Positions 39,174 to 48,724 are shown, counted from the first letter of the stretch. The stretch is DNA of 64,000 nt from an uncultured Bacteroidales bacterium (GCA_947305645.1 CAMZEC010000002.1:1-64000); one strand, 5' to 3'. The notes: a model not told the origin generated them from the letters alone. Numbers and translations are program-made.

Positions 39174-39270
39174 GATTCTACCCTCCCAATTTGGATTGAG
39201 GGTAGAATCAAAAAATAGCAAGATTGCGCCTACTCTCCTTTTTCTTTCAGGGGGTAGGCGCAATATCGCT
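39174..39270. repeat. REP/BIME-like element copy B (hairpin 2 plus hairpin 1)
   Basis: Hairpin 2 gattctaccctc/gagggtagaatc (39174-39185/39198-39209, perfect 12 bp); hairpin 1 39223-39233/39254-39264; 49 bp identical to copy A. Confidence 0.88.
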
Positions 39271-39455
39271 CAGGCTCTTCATCATCTTTTCGGCCGCCGC
39301 CTTCACCTTTTCTGTGGCTTTCCTGTTGCGGAGATAGTAATTCACTTTTCCATCGGGTCTATGGATTCGTCGTATACTTTGACTTTTCCTGTGCCTTAAC
39401 GGCAACAAAAAGAGATGTGAACAAGGCGGCAATGGCTAATATCTTTCTTATATTA
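39245..39455 (-). pseudogene. Frameshifted remnant of a small secreted protein
   Basis: Signal-peptide-like (I)RKILAIAALFTSLFVAVKAQEK, then KVKVYDESIDPMEK* in a second frame, then DGKVNYYLRNRKATEKVKAAAEKMMKSLSDIAPTP* in a third; no ATG start. Confidence 0.5.
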
Positions 39456-39461
39456 AAATAG

Positions 39462-40019
39462 TTACATGAGCCACTCGCTCATGTCTTCGCCTGCGGCGAT
39501 GCCATCCCTGATAAGTGTGGAAGAAATGTCTACGAAAGGGGAGTCGAGTATCTCTATCTTTGCCTGCGGCAACTGTTCGAGTATGTCTTCCCTAATCATT
39601 TCAGGATCATATCCTTTGCGGGGATAGACCACGACTCCGTATTCTGTCAATATGCGCGCGGCGTCGCGCCAGTTCATGAAGTTCTGCAGGTTGTCCGCCC
39701 CTATCACCAGGGTGAAACTGTTCTCCGGCTCCCGTATGCGCAGCGCGTCCAGGGTGCGGATTGTATAATGAGGCGGCTCCATGTCCAGCTCGATATTGTC
39801 CACCCACACGTGGAGCTCCGGATGCCGGCGTGCCGCTTCAATGGCGTCACGGTAACGCTTTTCGGCTGAAAGGGCTTTCTCCGGGTCCTTGAAAGGATTC
39901 TGGGGCGATATTACAAGGTACACCCAGTCGAAGCCGCTGTCGTTCGTCAGGTATTCCATGATGGCCTGATGACCGATGTGCAGGGGGTCGAAGGAACCGG
40001 AGTAAACAGCTATGCGCAT
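39462..40019 (-). CDS. nadD: Nicotinate-nucleotide adenylyltransferase
   Basis: AVYSGSFDPLHIGHQAI; DISSTLIRDGI. Confidence 0.93.
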   Translation of the reverse strand: MRIAVYSGSFDPLHIGHQAIMEYLTNDSGFDWVYLVISPQNPFKDPEKALSAEKRYRDAIEAARRHPELHVWVDNIELDMEPPHYTIRTLDALRIREPENSFTLVIGADNLQNFMNWRDAARILTEYGVVVYPRKGYDPEMIREDILEQLPQAKIEILDSPFVDISSTLIRDGIAAGEDMSEWLM

Positions 40020-40579
40020 AAGAATTCGTCTACCATTGCTTCCGCTTTGGCAAAAGTGTCTTCCAGTTTGTCGTTCACGAGCTCGCGGTCAAAGCGGCCG
40101 GCGGCGAAGTCAAGCTCGGACTGAGCCTTCTCCAGACGCTCGCGTATTGCTTCTTCGGTATCAGTGGCACGTCCGCGCAGGCGTTTCTCCAATACCTCCA
40201 GAGACGGGGGAACTATAAGCACGGAGAGAGCGGTGTCTCCGAAATACTTCTTAAGGCTCACGCCTCCCTTTACATCTACGTCGAATACAATCACGTGGCC
40301 TTTGGCCCAGATGCGCTCCACTTCCGATTTGAGGGTGCCGTAAAAACGGTCGTGATACACTTCTTCGTATTCCACGAATGCATCTTCGGATATCAATTTG
40401 CGGAAACGCTCTGCATTTATGAAATAGTATTCTACACCGTCTTGTTCGGAGCCCCTGGGGGAGCGTGACGTGGCACTGATGGAAAATTCGAACTCCGGGT
40501 GAAGGCTCAGGAGATGTCCTACCACCGTACTTTTTCCAGCTCCGGAGGGCGCCGAGAAGATTATTACTTTACCGTTCAT
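40010..40579 (-). CDS. gmk: Guanylate kinase
   Basis: IIFSAPSGAGKSTVVGHLL; FSISATSRSPRGSEQDGVEYYF; 10-nt overlap with nadD. Confidence 0.95.
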   Translation of the reverse strand: MNGKVIIFSAPSGAGKSTVVGHLLSLHPEFEFSISATSRSPRGSEQDGVEYYFINAERFRKLISEDAFVEYEEVYHDRFYGTLKSEVERIWAKGHVIVFDVDVKGGVSLKKYFGDTALSVLIVPPSLEVLEKRLRGRATDTEEAIRERLEKAQSELDFAAGRFDRELVNDKLEDTFAKAEAMVDEFLCA

Positions 40580-40680
40580 AATTAATTATGATTTCGCGAT
40601 AAAGATACTAATTCTTTCGAAAAGAATTGCTATATTTGCGTGATTTACAAGAACGTTAGTTTACACTGTTATATCAAATT

Positions 40681-41685
40681 ATGAAAGTATCCTTTAAAGA
40701 TCTTGGTCTGGTGAACACCCGCGAGATGTTCGCAAAGGCCGTCAAGGGCGGTTACGCCATCCCTGCATTCAATTTCAACAACATGGAGCAGCTCCAGGCT
40801 ATCATCCAGGCTGCTACCGAGACCAAGTCTCCGGTTATTCTCCAAGTGAGCAAGGGCGCGCGCAACTATGCAAACCAGACCCTTCTCCGTTATATGGCAC
40901 AGGGTGCTGTAGAGTATGCCAAGGAGCTTGGTTGGAAAAAGCCTCAGATTGTTCTTCACCTCGATCATGGCGACAGCTATGAGGTTTGCAAGAGCTGCGT
41001 TGATTTCGGCTTCTCTTCCGTTATGATCGACGGATCCGCTCTCCCTTACGACGAGAACGTGAAGCTCACCCGCAAAGTCGTCAACTACGCACACAAGTTC
41101 GATGTGACCGTCGAGGCTGAGCTCGGCGTGCTCGCAGGTGTTGAGGACGAGGTTTCCGCCGAGGTCTCCCATTACACAAAGCCCGAGGAGGTAATCGACT
41201 TCGTCAAGAAGACCAAGTGCGACTCCCTCGCAATCTCCATCGGTACCAGCCACGGTGCATACAAATTCAAACCCGAGCAGTGCACCCGTGACCCCAAGAC
41301 CGGCCGTCTGGTACCTCCGCCCCTCGCATTCGACGTGCTGAAGGCTATCGAGAAGAAACTCCCCGGTTTCCCCATCGTTCTCCACGGATCCAGTTCCGTT
41401 CCTCAGGAGTATGTCGATATCATCAATGCAAACGGCGGCAAGCTCCCCGATGCAGTAGGTATCCCCGAGGAGCAGCTCCGCAAGGCTGCCAAGAGCGCTG
41501 TCTGCAAGATCAACATCGACTCCGACAGCCGTCTTGCAATGACTGCTGCTATCCGCAAGCACTTCAACGAGTTCCCCGGACATTTCGATCCCCGTCAGTA
41601 CCTCAAGCCCGCCCGTGAGGAGATGAAGAAGATGTACATCGAGAAGATCGTCAACGTCCTCGGTTCCAACGGCAAAGCCAGGTAG
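40681..41685 (+). CDS. fba: Class II fructose-bisphosphate aldolase
   Basis: YAIPAFNFNNMEQLQAII; LHLDHGDSYEVCKSC; GTSHGAYKF; HGSSSVPQEYVD. Confidence 0.93.
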   Translation: MKVSFKDLGLVNTREMFAKAVKGGYAIPAFNFNNMEQLQAIIQAATETKSPVILQVSKGARNYANQTLLRYMAQGAVEYAKELGWKKPQIVLHLDHGDSYEVCKSCVDFGFSSVMIDGSALPYDENVKLTRKVVNYAHKFDVTVEAELGVLAGVEDEVSAEVSHYTKPEEVIDFVKKTKCDSLAISIGTSHGAYKFKPEQCTRDPKTGRLVPPPLAFDVLKAIEKKLPGFPIVLHGSSSVPQEYVDIINANGGKLPDAVGIPEEQLRKAAKSAVCKINIDSDSRLAMTAAIRKHFNEFPGHFDPRQYLKPAREEMKKMYIEKIVNVLGSNGKAR

Positions 41686-41707
41686 GATTAAAAATCGCAA
41701 AAAATAA

Positions 41708-41738
41708 GGGCCCGAAACATTTCGGGCTCTTTTTTTTA
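41708..41738 (+). terminator. Rho-independent terminator after fba
   Basis: gcccgaa-acat-ttcgggc stem-loop followed by a 9-nt T run. Confidence 0.9.
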
Positions 41739-41820
41739 TAAAAAAAACATTACCTTTGCACGTTTCCACGATAGTTCAACCCCTTCCGACAAGTGCGCCG
41801 GGAACAAACAGGAAGGCAAG

Positions 41821-42774
41821 ATGATCAGAATTTTCTACCGCTCCGGGGCTGAGATATGTCTCGCCCAAGCAGAAAAACAACTGACTGCCATCGGCAAGGA
41901 CAACGTACTCTGGATAGACCTCATCTCCCCGAGCGGTGAGGAAAAAAGAGCCGTAGAGGCATTCCTGGACACGGAAATCCAAAGCCGCGCGCAAGCTGAG
42001 GAAATCGAGAGCTCTTCCCGTTTCTGGGAGGACGACAAGGCCATTTACGCGAACACCAACTTCTTGTCTCCTGCTGACGACGAGATGTTGATGGATCCTG
42101 TATCCTTCATCCTTGCGGATCGATCCATTACTACTCTTCGAGAAATTCCCCTGCGTTCCTTTGATACCCTGCAGCGCAAGATTCAGGCTCTTCCGGACCA
42201 GTTCCCCGACGGCTTTACCGTATTCGTGGAGATAATGGACAAGCGTGTCGACCTTGACGCCGATATCGTGGAGCTTATCTCCAAAGACGTTTCCCAGTTC
42301 AGCAAGCGCATCAACCAGCAGGAAGACATTAACGAAGAATTCCTCCTGGATATCAACCAGTTGCAGGAGAATGCAATGTTCGTGCGCGAAAACGTTGTGG
42401 ATAAACAGAGGCTCATTTCGAATATCATCAAGAGCAAGCGCTGTCCCAAGAACTCCGACATCCGCGAGGACCTGTCGGTCATTCTTCAAGATATAGCTTC
42501 CCTTATCAACCATACCAATTTTGCTTTCGAGAGGCTGGAGTATCTGCAGGATACCGTGGTGGGCCTTATCAACCTGGAGCAGAACAGCATAATGAAGATT
42601 TTCACCTTCGTGTCCCTGCTCCTAATGCCTGCCACCCTGGTCGCCAGCTTCTACGGCATGAACGTTACCCTGCCGCTTGCCGACAAGTGGTGGGCCTGGC
42701 TCGCCATCGCTCTCCTGATGGTCTTCCTCATCGTTGGAATCTGGATGATATTCAAGCACAAGAAAATGTTATGA
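41821..42774 (+). CDS. corA: CorA family magnesium transporter
   Basis: C-terminal YGMNVTLP motif and two TM helices. Confidence 0.88.
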   Translation: MIRIFYRSGAEICLAQAEKQLTAIGKDNVLWIDLISPSGEEKRAVEAFLDTEIQSRAQAEEIESSSRFWEDDKAIYANTNFLSPADDEMLMDPVSFILADRSITTLREIPLRSFDTLQRKIQALPDQFPDGFTVFVEIMDKRVDLDADIVELISKDVSQFSKRINQQEDINEEFLLDINQLQENAMFVRENVVDKQRLISNIIKSKRCPKNSDIREDLSVILQDIASLINHTNFAFERLEYLQDTVVGLINLEQNSIMKIFTFVSLLLMPATLVASFYGMNVTLPLADKWWAWLAIALLMVFLIVGIWMIFKHKKML

Positions 42775-43889
42775 AAAGACTCGCCCCCATTCTGGCGCTC
42801 GTGGTGTTTGCCGCTTGCGCCAAGCCTGTTCAGCTCCTGCCGGCATCAGCTTTCGACACGGAAATCGACGGAAAAACCGTGTCGCTTTATACTATCGAAG
42901 GCGGCGGCCTGACTGCCCAGATTACGAATTACGGCGCCCGCGTGGTGTCGCTGTGGGTGCCCGACAGGGACGGCTGCCTGCGGGACGTGGTAATCGGTTA
43001 CGGCAACATCGATGCTTACGTGAACAATCCCGGCGAGCGTTTCCTGGGCTCGAGCCCCGGGCCGGTGGCTAACCGTATCGGGGGCGCTTCGTTTGAACTC
43101 GACGGCGTGACATATACACTCGATAAGAACGACGGGGAGAATACCCTTCATGGCGGTTTCGTGGGAATCGACAACCTGGTGTGGGACGTAGTGGAGCAGG
43201 GGAAGAATAGCATCAAGATGCAGGTGGTCCATCCCGACGGCCTCGGTGGCTTCCCCGGCAACAAGACCATAAGTGCCAGGTTTACACTTACATCCAATTC
43301 TTCACTGAAAGTAGAGTTTGAGGCAACGACCGATGCTCCTACGCCCATGAACCTTGCCCACCACTCGTTCTTCAACCTGAAGGGCAGCGGCGACGGCGAC
43401 ATCCTCGGGCACATGCTTCTTATCAAGGGACATGCTATTACGCCCGTTAACGAGCAGTTGATTCCGGGAGACGAGGTGGTGGCGCTTGACGGGACGGCTT
43501 TCGATTTCCGGGAGCCGCATCCGATAGGGGAGCGAATCGGTGCGGACGACTTACAGATTCATAACGGGCACGGGTATGATCATAATTGGGTGCTGGATGT
43601 TGACGGAAACGGTTCTGTCACGGTGAACGCCACGGTCTTTGATCCGGTGTCCGGCACATTCATGGAAGTTTTGTCGGATCAGCCCGGCCTTCAGTTCTAC
43701 AGCGGCAATTTCTTCGGCGACGGCAAAACCGTCGATAAATACGGGCATGCGATTGTGTACCGCGGCGCCCTTGCCCTCGAAACGCAGAAATTCCCCGACA
43801 GCGTGCATCATCCGCAGTTTCCGAACACCATTCTCCGCCCCGGCGAAACCTACCGCCACACCTGCGCTTACCGCTTCAGCAGCAAGTAG
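42771..43889 (+). CDS. galM: Aldose 1-epimerase (lipoprotein)
   Basis: Lipobox ALVVFAAC; VSLWVPDRDG, HHSFFNLKGSG, GYDHNWVLD; ATGA overlap with corA. Confidence 0.92.
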   Translation: MKRLAPILALVVFAACAKPVQLLPASAFDTEIDGKTVSLYTIEGGGLTAQITNYGARVVSLWVPDRDGCLRDVVIGYGNIDAYVNNPGERFLGSSPGPVANRIGGASFELDGVTYTLDKNDGENTLHGGFVGIDNLVWDVVEQGKNSIKMQVVHPDGLGGFPGNKTISARFTLTSNSSLKVEFEATTDAPTPMNLAHHSFFNLKGSGDGDILGHMLLIKGHAITPVNEQLIPGDEVVALDGTAFDFREPHPIGERIGADDLQIHNGHGYDHNWVLDVDGNGSVTVNATVFDPVSGTFMEVLSDQPGLQFYSGNFFGDGKTVDKYGHAIVYRGALALETQKFPDSVHHPQFPNTILRPGETYRHTCAYRFSSK

Positions 43890-44181
43890 CCACGCTACTT
43901 GCTGCTCACTACTATCCCTCTGCACCCCCAGGGGACAAGGGGAAGGTTCCCCATGCGCTGCTCCTTCGTCGCAGCGATCCCCTCTGTCGGCGCAAGCGCC
44001 TCCGGACCATCTCTTCGAACCAGCTGCGCAGCGAAGCGGGCCAGGGGGACTGTTGCGGCAACCCGTGGCCGCCCGTGGCCACGTGAACGGGAGGGGCCCA
44101 CAAGCGTAGCGCAGTGGGAGGGATGAGCGAAGCGAAGGATCTGCCGCGGCAGTCCCCCTGCGAGCGCAAGCTGCGCAGCTA
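43878..44181. repeat. Structured repeat region between convergent galM and mntP
   Basis: 43878-43889 agcagcaagtag / 43895-43906 ctacttgctgct perfect hairpin over galM stop; 44043-44052 agggggactg / 44150-44159 cagtccccct; agctgcgcagc at 44022-44032 and 44170-44180. Confidence 0.8.
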
Positions 44182-44727
44182 GAAGAGGAGGGAGACGCCT
44201 ATCGCGATAAGCACTAGGCCGCCGATGATTTCGGCGATGCGGCCGACATGTTTACCGATGAAGCGGCCGCCGCAAATGCCGAGGACGGCAGAGAGGGCGG
44301 TGACGGCGAAGACTGCAATCAGGAGCGGCAGGAAGCCGTTCCAGCTGGTGTCTTCCATGGATTGAGCTACACCAACGGCGAGGGCGTCGATGCTGGTGGC
44401 TATGCCTCCGAGCACTATGTTCCGCATGCTGTCCAGCTTTCGTACCTCCTCCTTTCCCCGGATGCCCTCCCATAGCAAAGCCCCGCCAACGTAGAGCAAC
44501 AGAAGGAAGCCGATAATGTGCGACACCTTGATGACGTATGATGCCAGCAGGCTGCCGAATGCCCAGCCGGCTAGCAGAAGTCCCGTCTGAATGACGGCAA
44601 ACACTGCGGCAACCTTGGCGACGGAACTCCAACGTAAGTCTTTAAGCGTCACGCTCGAACAAAGGGTGACGGCAAAGCAGTCGGCGCAAAGAGAAACGGC
44701 CACCAGAATGGCCTCGAGGATTCCCAT
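44179..44727 (-). CDS. mntP: Putative manganese efflux pump MntP
   Basis: SLCADCFAVTLCSS; GGIATSIDALAVGVA; six TM helices. Confidence 0.85.
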   Translation of the reverse strand: MGILEAILVAVSLCADCFAVTLCSSVTLKDLRWSSVAKVAAVFAVIQTGLLLAGWAFGSLLASYVIKVSHIIGFLLLLYVGGALLWEGIRGKEEVRKLDSMRNIVLGGIATSIDALAVGVAQSMEDTSWNGFLPLLIAVFAVTALSAVLGICGGRFIGKHVGRIAEIIGGLVLIAIGVSLLF

Positions 44728-44731
44728 GATA

Positions 44732-45343
44732 CTACGGTTTGAAAAGCTGTCGGTTAACTATCGATCGGCCCAGGGTAAGCGCATCGGCGTACTCGAGCTC
44801 GTCTCCGAACCCGAGACCGCGTGCAAGCGTCGTGACCTTGCAGCCGCGGCCCTCTATCTGACGGTAGATGTAAAATGCAGTAGTCTCTCCCTCTACGTCG
44901 CCTGAAAGGGCAAGTACCACCTCGGTGCCGGGGCCAACCCTGTCGACCAGCTGCCGTATGGTAAGGTCTGACGGTCCCACTCCGTTGATGGGGGAGATTA
45001 TGCCTCCGAGAACATGGTACACCCCGTGATACTGGCCGGTAGCCTCTATGCTCATGACGTCCCGCACGCTCTCCACCACGCATATGGTATCATGGTCGCG
45101 GCGAGCGTCGGCACATATGCCGCACTGGTCACCGTCGGCAACCATCATGCAGGTTTTGCAGTAATGTACGCCCTCCGCCAGATTGTCAACGGCGGATGCG
45201 AACCGGTGGATCTTCTCCGGCGGCTGCTTCAGCAAGTGGAGGGCCAGACGCAGGGCGCTGCGGCTTCCGACTCCCGGCAGGGAACTGATGGCCTCTACCG
45301 CGTCGCGGAGGGCCGAAGAGGGATAGTTGTCGGCAGGGATCAT
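44732..45343 (-). CDS. recR: Recombination protein RecR
   Basis: LPGVGSRSALRLA; YCKTCMMVADGDQCGIC zinc finger; ICVVESVRDVMSIEATGQYHGVYHVLGG Toprim. Confidence 0.95.
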   Translation of the reverse strand: MIPADNYPSSALRDAVEAISSLPGVGSRSALRLALHLLKQPPEKIHRFASAVDNLAEGVHYCKTCMMVADGDQCGICADARRDHDTICVVESVRDVMSIEATGQYHGVYHVLGGIISPINGVGPSDLTIRQLVDRVGPGTEVVLALSGDVEGETTAFYIYRQIEGRGCKVTTLARGLGFGDELEYADALTLGRSIVNRQLFKP

Positions 45344-45972
45344 TCAACTACGACTCCGTTCTTCTTCCAGTTCATGAAGCCGATGACGCAAGTAACTATG
45401 TACAGGGAGTACATAATGGCCATCAGCCACTTATCCTGGGTGGCATATACGGAAACTATGAGAGTATTGGCAATAATCCAGTAGAAATACTGTTCGGCGT
45501 GGGAATGGGACAGCAGCCAGGCGGCAACGATACTGAAAACAAGGGATGCCGCATCCAGCACCGGCATTGGATCGCTGGTCCTGCTCAAAACAAACGACAG
45601 CACGGGAGTAAGCACGGCAATGGTACAGAAAGTCATCAACAGCCGTTGCTTGTTAAGGTGGACCACATGTATCTTGCCGCCGCTTTCCTTATCCAGCTTG
45701 CGCCAGCGTATGATTCCTATGATGGCGATGACGATAAGGTACCCGTTCAGTGCGACCTGCGCCCACAGTGGAGCCCACTCGCCGTCGCTCAGATTGGTAA
45801 CAGCGACAGTCAAGGCAGCCAGCGAGGTGATAATGCTGAAATACCACATCCACTTGTGCTGGAAAATCTGAAGGGTCATGTATGTGATACCGCACACCAG
45901 CGGGATAATCTGGAGCCATCCGTGGTTGTCTGCGAACCATTGGAGAACCGGGGAGATAAGTATTGTATCCAT
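45340..45972 (-). CDS. pnuC: Nicotinamide mononucleotide transporter family protein (PnuC-like)
   Basis: Multi-TM with W-rich PnuC signature (HAEQYFYWIIANTLIVSVYATQDKWLMAIMYSLYIVTCVIGFMNW). Confidence 0.85.
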   Translation of the reverse strand: MDTILISPVLQWFADNHGWLQIIPLVCGITYMTLQIFQHKWMWYFSIITSLAALTVAVTNLSDGEWAPLWAQVALNGYLIVIAIIGIIRWRKLDKESGGKIHVVHLNKQRLLMTFCTIAVLTPVLSFVLSRTSDPMPVLDAASLVFSIVAAWLLSHSHAEQYFYWIIANTLIVSVYATQDKWLMAIMYSLYIVTCVIGFMNWKKNGVVVE

Positions 45973-46105
45973 GTCTACAAAAATAGCAATAATATTTTTC
46001 TTATTATCAATTATTTTATCTAAATTTGCGCGCTTTGTTGGGATGCAAATCCCACAGGCACAATACATAATGTTTAATTACTAGTTTTTCAAATGTTTAG
46101 TTAAA

Positions 46106-47908
46106 ATGGAAAATGAAGAAAAAGTAACCAAGGCTGCTCAGATGCTGAATGCGTCCGTCGCTCCCGAAGAATTCGATTGGGAAGCGTTTGAAAGCGGCAA
46201 AGATGTCTACGGAGCTTCCGAGAAGGAAGAAATCGAGGCTGCGTACGACAAGACTCTCGCGCGTATCGACGCCAACGAGACCAAGGAAGGCGAAGTTACC
46301 GCTATCAACAAGCGTGAGGTCGTCGTTTCCGTCGGTGGCAAGAGCGAGGGTGTCATCATGGCAACTGAGTTCCGCTACAATCCTGACCTCAAGGTCGGTG
46401 ACAAGGTGGAGGTTCTCGTGGAGTCCCCTGAGGACAAGAAGGGACAGATCGTCCTTTCCCACAAGAAGGCACGTGCACTCAAGTCTTGGGACAGAGTCAA
46501 TGAAGCGTTCGAGAATGACGAGGTCGTAAAGGGTTTCGTAAAGACCCGCACAAAGGGCGGTATGATCGTCGACGTATTCGGTATCGAGGCTTTCCTGCCC
46601 GGTTCCCAGATTGACATCAAGCCTATCCGTGACTACGATCAGTTTGTAAACCAGACCATTGACTTCAAGATTGTCAAGATAAACAACGAGTACCGTAACG
46701 TAGTCGTTTCCCACAAGGCACTGCTCGAGGCTGAGCAGGAGGCAAAGAGGGCCGAACTCATCGGCAAACTCGAGAAAGGACAGGTCCTCGAGGGCGTGGT
46801 CAAGAACATCACCAACTACGGCGTGTTCGTGGACCTCGGCGGCGTTGACGGTCTCATTCACATTACCGACCTTTCCTGGGGCCGTGTCAACCACCCCGAG
46901 GAGATCGTCTCTCTGGACGAGAAGATAAAGGTCGTCGTACTCGACTTCAACGAGCAGCAGAAGCGCATCGCTCTCGGTCTCAAGCAGCTTACTCCTCATC
47001 CTTGGGACAACCTCGATCCTAACCTCAAGGTTGGCGACAAGGTAAAGGGTAAGGTTATCCTCCTCGCAGACTACGGCGCATTCATCGAGATCGAGCCCGG
47101 CGTGGAAGGTCTCGTACACGTAAGCGAAATGAGCTGGAGCCCCCGTCTCCACAGCGCCCAGGAGTTCCTGAAGCAGGGCGAGGAAGTTGAGGCCCAGGTT
47201 CTCAGCATCGACCGCGAGGCCCGCAAGATCTCTCTCGGTCTCAAGCAGCTCACCGTCAATCCTTGGGAGAACATCCGCGAGAAGTATCCCGTTGGCAGCA
47301 AGCACACCGCAACTGTCCGCAACGTCACCAACTTCGGTGTATTCGCCGAACTTGAGGACGGCGTAGAGGGGCTCGTTCACATCAGCGACCTCAGCTGGAA
47401 CAAGATCAAGCATCCTTCAGAGGTTGTTAATGCCGGCGACACCATCGAGGTTCAGATTCTCGACTTCGACGAGGCCAACCACAAGCTCAGCCTTGGCCAC
47501 AAGCAGCTCACCACCAACCCTTGGGATGAGATCGAGGCCAAGTTCCCTGTTGGCAGCACCGTAGAGGGAACCGTAGCATCCGTTACCGACAAGGGCGCAA
47601 TGATCACCCTGGACGGTGATGTCGAAGGCTTTGCATTCAACCGCGAGATCGTCAAGGAAGACGGGAAGCCCGCTGTTGCAGGTGAGAAGCTCCCCTTCAA
47701 GGTTGTCGAGCTCCGTCGCAGCACCCGCCGTATCATCCTCAGCCACCTGCGTACTTACCAGGAGGTTAAGGAGAAGGCCGCCGCTACCGAGGCAGAGACC
47801 ACCAAGAAGGCTGTCAAGAAGGTCAACTCCAATGTTGAGAAGGCCACCCTCGGCGACATCGACGCCCTGGCAGCTCTCAAGGAGAAACTCGAGAAGTCTT
47901 CCAAGTAA
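46106..47908 (+). CDS. rpsA: 30S ribosomal protein S1
   Basis: Multiple S1 repeats (GVFVDLGGVDGLIHITDLSWGRVNHPEE). Confidence 0.95.
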   Translation: MENEEKVTKAAQMLNASVAPEEFDWEAFESGKDVYGASEKEEIEAAYDKTLARIDANETKEGEVTAINKREVVVSVGGKSEGVIMATEFRYNPDLKVGDKVEVLVESPEDKKGQIVLSHKKARALKSWDRVNEAFENDEVVKGFVKTRTKGGMIVDVFGIEAFLPGSQIDIKPIRDYDQFVNQTIDFKIVKINNEYRNVVVSHKALLEAEQEAKRAELIGKLEKGQVLEGVVKNITNYGVFVDLGGVDGLIHITDLSWGRVNHPEEIVSLDEKIKVVVLDFNEQQKRIALGLKQLTPHPWDNLDPNLKVGDKVKGKVILLADYGAFIEIEPGVEGLVHVSEMSWSPRLHSAQEFLKQGEEVEAQVLSIDREARKISLGLKQLTVNPWENIREKYPVGSKHTATVRNVTNFGVFAELEDGVEGLVHISDLSWNKIKHPSEVVNAGDTIEVQILDFDEANHKLSLGHKQLTTNPWDEIEAKFPVGSTVEGTVASVTDKGAMITLDGDVEGFAFNREIVKEDGKPAVAGEKLPFKVVELRRSTRRIILSHLRTYQEVKEKAAATEAETTKKAVKKVNSNVEKATLGDIDALAALKEKLEKSSK

Positions 47909-48711
47909 TGCTCTTTAGCGTCACGACAATGGGCACGGCTTCGGCCATGCCCATTTCCGACAGAAATCCAAGCGCCCAAATGCTCACTGCGAATGGGCGC
48001 TTGTTTCTTATTGACTGTGGGGAAGGCACGCAGAAGCAGATGCGCAAGTGCCACTTCTCCTTCGTGAAGCTTGAAGCCATTTTCATCTCCCATATTCATG
48101 GGGATCATCTTTTCGGCCTTTTCGGCCTCCTGAACTCCATGGCTATGTACGGCCGCACGGCCCCGCTGGACATCTACGGCCCGCAGGCGCTCGGCGGCGT
48201 TCTCAATTTCTATAAGAGCTTCTTCGGTTCGGAAGACCAGTACGAGATTCGCTTTCATCCGCTTCAGTCCCGGGGACTCGAACTGATACATACGTCCAAG
48301 CATCTGATCGTAAGCGCGTTTCCGCTGAAGCACAAGATAGACTGCTACGGTTTCCGTTTCGACGAGACCGTGACCGAACGCCACAGGCAGGAGAATCCCG
48401 CCTACGTGGCAAAATCGTACGCTTATTGCTCTGACACTATGCCTTTCGACGAATTGCCGGAGTATGTCAAAGGAGTAAGCTGCCTTTACCATGAGGCTAC
48501 GTACATGAACGATATGGCCGACAAAGCCGTTGCCCGTTTCCATTCTACGGCGGCACAGGCGGCGGAATGTGCCTTGAAGGCCGGAGCGGGGAAACTGATA
48601 ATAGGTCATTATTCTTCCCGTATCGAAGATATAGGCGCGCTTCTTGCAGAGTGCAGGGAAGTATTTCCGAATGCTGAAGCGGCATCCGATTGCGATGTTT
48701 TCGAATTTTAG
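47908..48711 (+). CDS. rnz: Ribonuclease Z
   Basis: FISHIHGDHLFGLFGLL metallo-beta-lactamase motif; IGHYSSRIED. Confidence 0.9.
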   Translation: MLFSVTTMGTASAMPISDRNPSAQMLTANGRLFLIDCGEGTQKQMRKCHFSFVKLEAIFISHIHGDHLFGLFGLLNSMAMYGRTAPLDIYGPQALGGVLNFYKSFFGSEDQYEIRFHPLQSRGLELIHTSKHLIVSAFPLKHKIDCYGFRFDETVTERHRQENPAYVAKSYAYCSDTMPFDELPEYVKGVSCLYHEATYMNDMADKAVARFHSTAAQAAECALKAGAGKLIIGHYSSRIEDIGALLAECREVFPNAEAASDCDVFEF

Positions 48712-48724
48712 TATCTTCGCACTT

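Noticed and set aside
39174-39270. dnaK downstream hairpins as ordinary Rho-independent terminators
   Set aside because: No U tract follows on the plus strand, and the 49-bp unit recurs exactly after an unrelated gene, so a repeat element explains it better.
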